Source of the DNA: Botryotinia globosa | Taxonomy: Eukaryota; Ascomycota; Leotiomycetes; Helotiales; Sclerotiniaceae | NCBI GenBank assembly: GCA_014898425.1 | Contig: RCSZ01000007.1 | Coordinates: 1,426,001-1,490,000, forward strand | Direction: 5' to 3' | DNA length: 64,000 nt | Made by a program: the position numbers and the translations under genes | Notes under the pieces: generated by a model | What the model was told of the DNA's origin: nothing | Database searches by the model: none | Seen by the model: only the letters and a program-made list of their open reading frames with translations | Shown: positions 58,272-64,000 of the stretch, one piece after another | Numbering within the stretch: the first letter of the stretch is position 1 | Layout: every line of letters starts with the position of its first letter

Positions 58272-59150
58272 ATTTTTTTACTACAAAATATTATTTAATA
58301 AGAGAATTAATAAATAAAGGACTAATCGACTTAATTTGAATCCCTATAAACGAACAATTAGCCGATGGCCTAACTAAACCATTAGCGAAAGTTAAATTAT
58401 TAAAATGAATCGAAACAGTTCAAAAATAATAAATAATAAATAATAAAAATTATTATTATTATTATTATTATTGAAAAGATTTAAACTATATATTTATTAA
58501 GGGCGAGTGTTCTTTTTAATAAATATTAATTAAATCACTTGATATTATTATAATATTAAGGGAACTAATTATAATAATAAAATTCTACTATTATAATAAA
58601 ATAATAAAAATTCAATAAAATAAGAAAAATTTCTTATATTCTTTATTCTCTTTATATAAGGAAGAATATTATTATAAAAATAAATTAAAGAATTCTTTAT
58701 TAAAAAAGAAATCCTTTATTAGTTCTTTATTCAAAATAATTATTTATTATTTTGAAAAAATTGAAATATGACGTAGGAGCTAGTCCAAATGCGGAATGAC
58801 AAACGCAATATTGTACAATATTATTTTTCCTTTTTCTTTATTATAAAAATTGATTGCAAATCAATAAAGAAAATTAATAAAATCGATTATAAAATCAGAA
58901 TTTTCAAGTACGCCACTTACGTATTATGGGCTTGCGCCACCTACGTACAGGGGGCAGGAAAAAGCATAAATAAGTGACTTGAGTCCCTATATTCAGATCT
59001 TTTTCTAGTACTCACTTTTATATATATACAAGAATATATAATACAATTCAATAATAATAACTCTATTTATTCTACTAGCTCAAGCTTCCAATATAGTATT
59101 ATTCTAATACTATTCCCAATTCGGCTTAGCTAAGCGAATGACCAACAACA
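58272..59150 (+). mobile_element. Copia retrotransposon 3' end (RNase H tail, PPT, 3' LTR)
   Basis: From about 58272 the plus strand reads the C-terminal end of a Ty1/copia polyprotein: RELINKGLIDLI, stop, IPINEQLADGLTKPLAKVK. NEQLADGLTKPL is the family's signature. Two TGA codons stand where Trp is expected. After ATT/AAT repeats comes a polypurine-like aagggcgag directly before an LTR of about 643 bp (58508-59150), beginning TGTTC and ending ACAACA. The rest of the element is missing, so this is a 5'-truncated copy joined to the ankyrin pseudogene. Confidence 0.85.
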
Positions 59151-59265
59151 GCCGAATTGGGAATAGTATTAGAATAATACTATATTGGAAGCTTGAGCTA
59201 GTAGAATAAATAGAGTTATTATTATTGAATTGTATTATATATTCTTGTGTATATATAAAAGTGAG
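59011..59265. repeat. 115-bp near-perfect inverted repeat at LTR end
   Basis: 59011-59125 (end of the Copia LTR) and 59151-59265 are reverse complements with about one mismatch, separated by 25 bp (59126-59150). Those 25 bp equal the terminal bases of the LTR. So an inverted partial LTR lacking exactly its first 25 bases abuts the complete LTR end. Confidence 0.9.
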
Positions 59266-60195
59266 CAATTTTACCATCTGCGGGTGCTAAGGAGATAGAG
59301 CCATCTGACAGTGGATCGACTTTTGACCAACAAACCAAAATTCCACGGCAGCCATGGCACATTTGTGGTAGATATTGATTTGAATTGAGCATTTCAATTT
59401 AGTTCGCTCAAACCTCACCAAGAGCACAAGGCTTCTTCAAATAAAATCTTTGCTTCAAACTCAAGAATATCTAGAATCTGACAACCCAAATCCCCTAACA
59501 TCTAACATCATCCACAAAGACTACCAAACAAAAACTAAGAGCAATCCTATGAATGAACCTTTGCCTATTTGGCCTCTCAAAACAGACCAAGATTTCAGCT
59601 ATGCATGAATAGCACTAAAAGATATGTCATATAGGCATGTCTTCTTGAGAAATTGAAGGCTAGTTCCCGACAATCAAGACCATCTGCCACCAACCTAAGC
59701 CATCATGGACTTCTATCTCATCTTCAAGCCCCCAATCTTGCCACTAGGTCCGGCAATCTGTGAACACGTCTGATATGTTATACTCGACTATGAGAGTCTT
59801 CTGGGGTCGCTCGAGGCAAAGTTGTCATTTCGCAGCTTCTACGTCATCAACCACGATAATCCCTTCGTCCGCGTTATAGCCTCCATGATTAACGTTTCTA
59901 TATTCTCGACCTGCTCTCAGCTTCATACTATCCCAATCTATATTCAAGATTGCGTTGGAATTTCGATAGAATTAGATGGCTCGTTTGAACTACTCACTTG
60001 AGACAGTGGGAGAGTTTAAGTTCCGGCTCTTTGAATGTATCGACGAGTTTCGGATATGCCCAATCCTTGAATGTAGCCGTCTCGCCTGGTATTGGGTTGG
60101 GAATGTCTATGTCAACAGGGTTTACCAGTGCATACCCGTCGTAAACATTTGCAATCGATCCGTCTCCTATAGTAGTTTGAAACCCGTAATCAGTA
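59266..60195. other. Intergenic, no clear gene
   Basis: About 0.9 kb after the repeat. A minus-strand open frame at 59994-60290 without an ATG contains a non-low-complexity peptide (GDGSIANVYDGYALVNP, PKLVDTFKEPELK) that might be a gene remnant; I cannot name it. Confidence 0.35.
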
Positions 60196-61233
60196 TTGGA
60201 ATCTTCAAGATATAGTATCAAGGAAAGCCATGACAGATTATTAACAGTCAGCAAGAATAAGATTGCGGACGGCAGTTGGGAAGATATCAAACTTCCAGCC
60301 AGTGACGATTTGGGAGGCAGACAAGCCCAGTATATCTCCGTTATATCTGGAGGTACAGATGCTATCTGTGTCTCTTATATCACTGTTACTTGGCCTGATG
60401 ATCTGAAGGAATCCTGGATAGGGGACTGGGGTTACTTCTGTGGCGGACCATGGTACCCGGCTCAGACAATCTTCAATGTTCAAGATGACTATACGCCAAA
60501 ACTCACATGGATTGACAGTGATGGTAGTAATGGGATTGGCGTCAATGGACTAGGAATTCACATCACAGACTTCACACCAACAACCCAATGTCTTAGTGCA
60601 TATCAAAACGACACTTTCCTTGTATGTGATAGCAAACCCCGCTTCTGGATGTATGATGATATCGACATGAATACATGTTTACCATATTTCGACCCGATTC
60701 TCAAATTCAAACAAAATACCCTCCTTGATGTTGATAGGGCATTGGTCGTGGGTGTTGAGGGTAGCAAACTAGATTGCAACCCCCTACCACCAGTTCATTC
60801 TCCAGTACTCGGGGAACGAAGAAACAAAAACAGCTCCCGCTCATCATGGAAGCCCAATTATTTGCCACGTAGTCAGAGACGGATGACAAATAGTTCAATG
60901 GCAATCAACAGTACCAGCACCAATTCTACAAGTCCTCGTTCGCACTCATTCGTAGGAAGAATAATCACGAGCAACTACACTAGCCACAGTGCCAACGAGC
61001 TTTGTGCGAGTGATACTTCTGTTGGCCCAGACTTTGTTTCCTACCAAGAAAGGGTATACTGTGACATGGAGAACAAGCAAGCTTATCCACTTTGTCTTTC
61101 TGATCACAGCAATTCTACAACTGTCAAAGTTTGCTTTGATATCGAGATTAAAATCTCGGTAAATCACAAGCCTATTGATGCTCGAGATGAGTCTCTTCCT
61201 AAAAAAGAGTATTATACCGTCGAGGATTGGTAG
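60196..61233 (+). CDS. Cys-rich secreted-type protein, 5' end missing
   Basis: An open frame of 346 codons that starts without an ATG. Even Cys content and many N-x-S/T sites suggest a secreted or wall protein. Recognisable stretches are ICVSYITVTWPDDLKESWIG, DWGYFCGGPWYPA, LTWIDSDGSNGIGVNGLGIH, and near the C-terminus NELCASDTSVGPDFVSYQER followed by VYCDMENKQAYPLCLSD. I recall similar C-terminal text in fungal secreted proteins of unknown function. No signal peptide or start codon lies in frame; an upstream exon with an acceptor near 60250 is possible but not found. It may be a 5'-truncated pseudogene. Confidence 0.5.
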   Translation: MESSRYSIKESHDRLLTVSKNKIADGSWEDIKLPASDDLGGRQAQYISVISGGTDAICVSYITVTWPDDLKESWIGDWGYFCGGPWYPAQTIFNVQDDYTPKLTWIDSDGSNGIGVNGLGIHITDFTPTTQCLSAYQNDTFLVCDSKPRFWMYDDIDMNTCLPYFDPILKFKQNTLLDVDRALVVGVEGSKLDCNPLPPVHSPVLGERRNKNSSRSSWKPNYLPRSQRRMTNSSMAINSTSTNSTSPRSHSFVGRIITSNYTSHSANELCASDTSVGPDFVSYQERVYCDMENKQAYPLCLSDHSNSTTVKVCFDIEIKISVNHKPIDARDESLPKKEYYTVEDW

Positions 61234-64000
61234 GCGAGTGTTAGCCTTGCATAAGACGCTCTTAGTAAAATCTGTATTTGGGCCGGGGTTACTGTTTTCT
61301 CTTTTGATTTGATGCCCGTGGTGTTTCTCAATATCTGTGTAGCAAGTCGTGGGGACAGCGACGGAGAAATATTTACTTTAGACGACGAATAAAATAATAA
61401 AAGCCCAAAAGATACCTAATATGCTGGCCTGATATCGACAACATACCATCATTGTTCGAAAATGGCTTGGAGAAAGGAGGTTGATTTTTAATAATTGATT
61501 TGATAAAAAAGATGTTATTTGTCATAACAATTCCAAAGAATAAGACCTCATTGTTCAAATTTGATTTATGAAATAGATACTTATTATCTATATTTGCTTT
61601 GAAAAACAGCAATTTATTATACAAGATTAATTTGATGAATAGGATCCTATTATTCCAAATACTTGCAGCGAGATCTATTCAAGTCTTTAGAACTCTAACA
61701 ATCATCCATACAAAATTTCAAGTATATATGAAAATCTCATTGGGTTCGTTGTTAGTAAAAAGTTTTCATACCCAAAATCTTGACATTTTGTAATTAATGA
61801 CAATCAACCAAGATTGAAAAAGAGTCTTCTCATATAGATAATTTGTCCCTTCGTGAAATTCTATCTGTTTCATATTCTACAATGTGATAAAGTACGATGT
61901 AAATTCGAAGAAGTCATCCGGCAAGCCATCGTACATTCTCATTAGACGCCCTGTTCGTATGTCGCTTCTATGTATATTTGAAGCCGTCGATGGGCTAGTC
62001 GCGGGACTTTTCACATTTTTATGTACAAAAAAGCTTTTCGATGAAGGAAACGCTAGCTATTCAGGTAATTCTGTCGATGATTGCATTCCATCTTGCTCAA
62101 AAGCTGCTTCTATCCAGCCAGCGCCTTTTCAGTCAGTCAATCATGACAGTTCCATGGGGCTCAGCCAAATTGAGCATCTCAGTAATCTAAGTTTCAGAGG
62201 CAGTCTTGTAAGATCTCACAGAAAGATTATGCAAAGGGTCGTTAATGTCACTGCAGCCAAATTGGTGCGAGTTGGCATATCCAATCGTTGTAGATTTTCT
62301 CCCTATCTTGTTGGACCAGTACTTGTATTATCTGTACCTAGGTATCTTAGTATCTTGAATCTCTCCTATACTATGATTCACTTGAAGGTCATTGAGTTAA
62401 GGTTTTATGTATAAAAAAATACTTCTGGATGAGGTGTACGAAATTGTGCTCCACCAACTTTTGTGAACATTTTATTTTGGTAAATGTAGCAAGGAGACAC
62501 TTGTTCTCAGTTCTTTTGCTGCCAACTTCAATCTTTGATAGCCTGAGTCTAAAGTGCTAGGGGGAAACGGGAAGATTCATATAAGCGCCGCTGTCCAAAA
62601 AGGATACATAGGTATATGGATACCCTTAAATTCCCTAAGAATGAGTAAGCACGAATCATGTTGCACCGGAAGAATATTCTACTATATTTTACCCAACTCA
62701 AGTCTTGTGTTGATTCAACAGAATGGATACAGAATTCTGAGGTGAAACTCGGTCGCCACTTCCGACAACTTGCCATAGTTCTGGGTGTCGAGTTCAAGCA
62801 TCAATAAGATAATTCCACTAACCTCAACTCGAAGTTGAATACTTGGATTGAACTGCTTGTTACAGCGCAAGAAGTTGATCGTTTTACCCCCTTTGAAGGT
62901 GGCACATACATCACAATAAAAAACTGCTTGAGGTAGTTTCTGGATTCCGAATACACCAACTTAGCTGAGCTGAGACCTATCCATACATATTCCTGAACTT
63001 TGTTCCTTCCCTCACCAAACATATCCCCGTGGTACAGTGGTCTACGTAACGCCTCCACCCAAGCCATTGTAATCGGGGCCCTCTCAATCGGGCCAAATAG
63101 GGGATAGTTTGGTACAGTCATTCTATAGTATGAAGTTGATTGGGACCCAGAGGCGCTTCACAGCGCCTCGAAGTTTTGCTATTTTGTTTTCTTTCTTTAC
63201 ATTTTTATTTTTTTGAAGGTTGGATTTTGAGTATTTTTGATTCGATTCGATTCGTCAAATAGCTAGAGCGTCAATTTGTATTTTTGTGGGGCAATTCTTT
63301 TTTAAGCGACGTCGAGGTTAGGTTTGGGAGTCTCACTTTTGGCGCGGTGAATATAGTTGATTGAGTTTGAAATGGCTGATTTGTCAACAAGCAATCACCA
63401 CGTCTTGAGCTTCCAAGTTGAATACTGCTTTTCAATTTATTTAACTAGACCGAACAATATTGACAGAGTCTCGCTTATAGTAACCGCCACTGCTGCACTA
63501 CCTAGGTACTCAACCTATTCGTGGCAGTAAGCTCCAAACGTCCTTTCAAAACTCCCATCACCTTTGTATCTAACTCTTCTTCCTCCTACCTCAGCGTAGA
63601 TACAAAAATGTCAATATTTCAATTCCCTATCATAGATTGGCCCAACTCAAACCCCATTCTCTGATTCCCGCTGAATATCTCGGTGATTGACAAAAGCAAG
63701 CTCTTGTGGCTGCCTTTAATGATCATTCCTCACAGATATATAAGTACTATTCTCGAGTGAGTATGCCTGTTATTATGCTTGAAAAGGATTTAGTTAATCC
63801 GATATTTAGACCAAATGCGATTAGTTGCTGGCTGTTACTCCTGAGGGAGTAGTAACATCTACATAACGTACATTGCAATTTCCACAAAATCCTAGATGGC
63901 GCTTTTTGAACATTTGATGTTCCTGGTTTCTTCGTTTTTGTTGGTATGATCTCGATATTTTGATCAATCAATTTTATCACTTGGTAAAAGGAGCTGTGAT
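61234..64000. other. Intergenic, no supported gene
   Basis: About 2.8 kb. The frames present (for example 61884-62414 plus, 62801-63121 minus, 63747-63980 minus) show no recognisable domain. A short GC-rich hairpin, gaggcgc-ttcaca-gcgcctc, lies at 63150-63169. The window may end inside a promoter or another decayed region. Confidence 0.4.

Noticed and set aside
61884..62414. 176-codon plus-strand frame
   Set aside because: No recognisable domain and no supporting splice structure or neighbouring homologous text.
63150..63169. GC hairpin resembling a bacterial terminator
   Set aside because: Seven-base stem without a clear U tract, in a eukaryotic genome; no functional reading is supported.

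Overview
This is a 64 kb piece of a filamentous ascomycete nuclear genome (Pezizomycotina, probably Leotiomycetes). The evidence is short GT-AG introns of about 50-150 nt, fungal housekeeping proteins (F1-ATPase delta, Rpt2, Ubc1), HeLo, HET and ankyrin genes of Pezizomycotina type, and AT-rich blocks of decayed transposons that look like products of repeat-induced mutation. No rRNA, tRNA or CRISPR array was recognised. Species assignment is an inference from gene content.

Layout. 0.4-5.3 kb: two minus-strand genes, a 1148-aa Cys-rich unknown and the five-exon ATP16 gene (mitochondrial F1 delta subunit). 5.3-13.2 kb: a gene-free stretch rich in mini- and microsatellites, ending in a long putative leader. 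13.2-15.6 kb: an acidic, Ser/Pro-rich fungal protein (DUF3295-like). 17.1-20.1 kb: an LTR fragment abutting a 2.3 kb near-palindromic foldback element with long microsatellites. 20.5-27.1 kb: two co-directional genes, a HeLo-domain pseudokinase and a 1361-aa kinase/SEL1-like/ankyrin/ZZ-finger protein. 27.4-27.9 kb: a MITE with TTA target duplications. 28.6-33.0 kb: an MFS transporter with a frameshift, convergent with a heavily decayed GMC oxidoreductase. 34.1-39.5 kb: a five-exon 1755-aa ankyrin protein. 40.3-42.4 kb: a HET-domain pseudogene split by an hAT-like MITE with a perfect 8-bp target duplication. 43.5-45.1 kb: a four-exon 423-aa unknown. 46.2-46.6 and 53.6-54.1 kb: two more foldback MITEs. 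49.1-52.9 kb: divergent RPT2 and UBC1, both ubiquitin-proteasome genes. 56.6-59.3 kb: a broken ankyrin gene cut off by the 3' end of a Copia retrotransposon, whose LTR is followed by an inverted partial LTR. 60.2-61.2 kb: a Cys-rich, possibly secreted protein lacking a recognisable 5' end.

How it fits together. Three conserved housekeeping loci are separated by a repeat-rich accessory compartment enriched in HeLo, HET, ankyrin and kinase genes, which in fungi are linked to allorecognition and regulated cell death. The most interesting unit is the HeLo-pseudokinase next to the kinase-ankyrin-ZZ gene. HeLo plus a degenerate kinase has the same domain order as the animal necroptosis executioner MLKL, and its neighbour looks like an active kinase with a large repeat sensor. 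Both genes carry a TCACGTG motif upstream. All lesions and exon limits were read by eye, and the family names rest on motifs rather than database searches.
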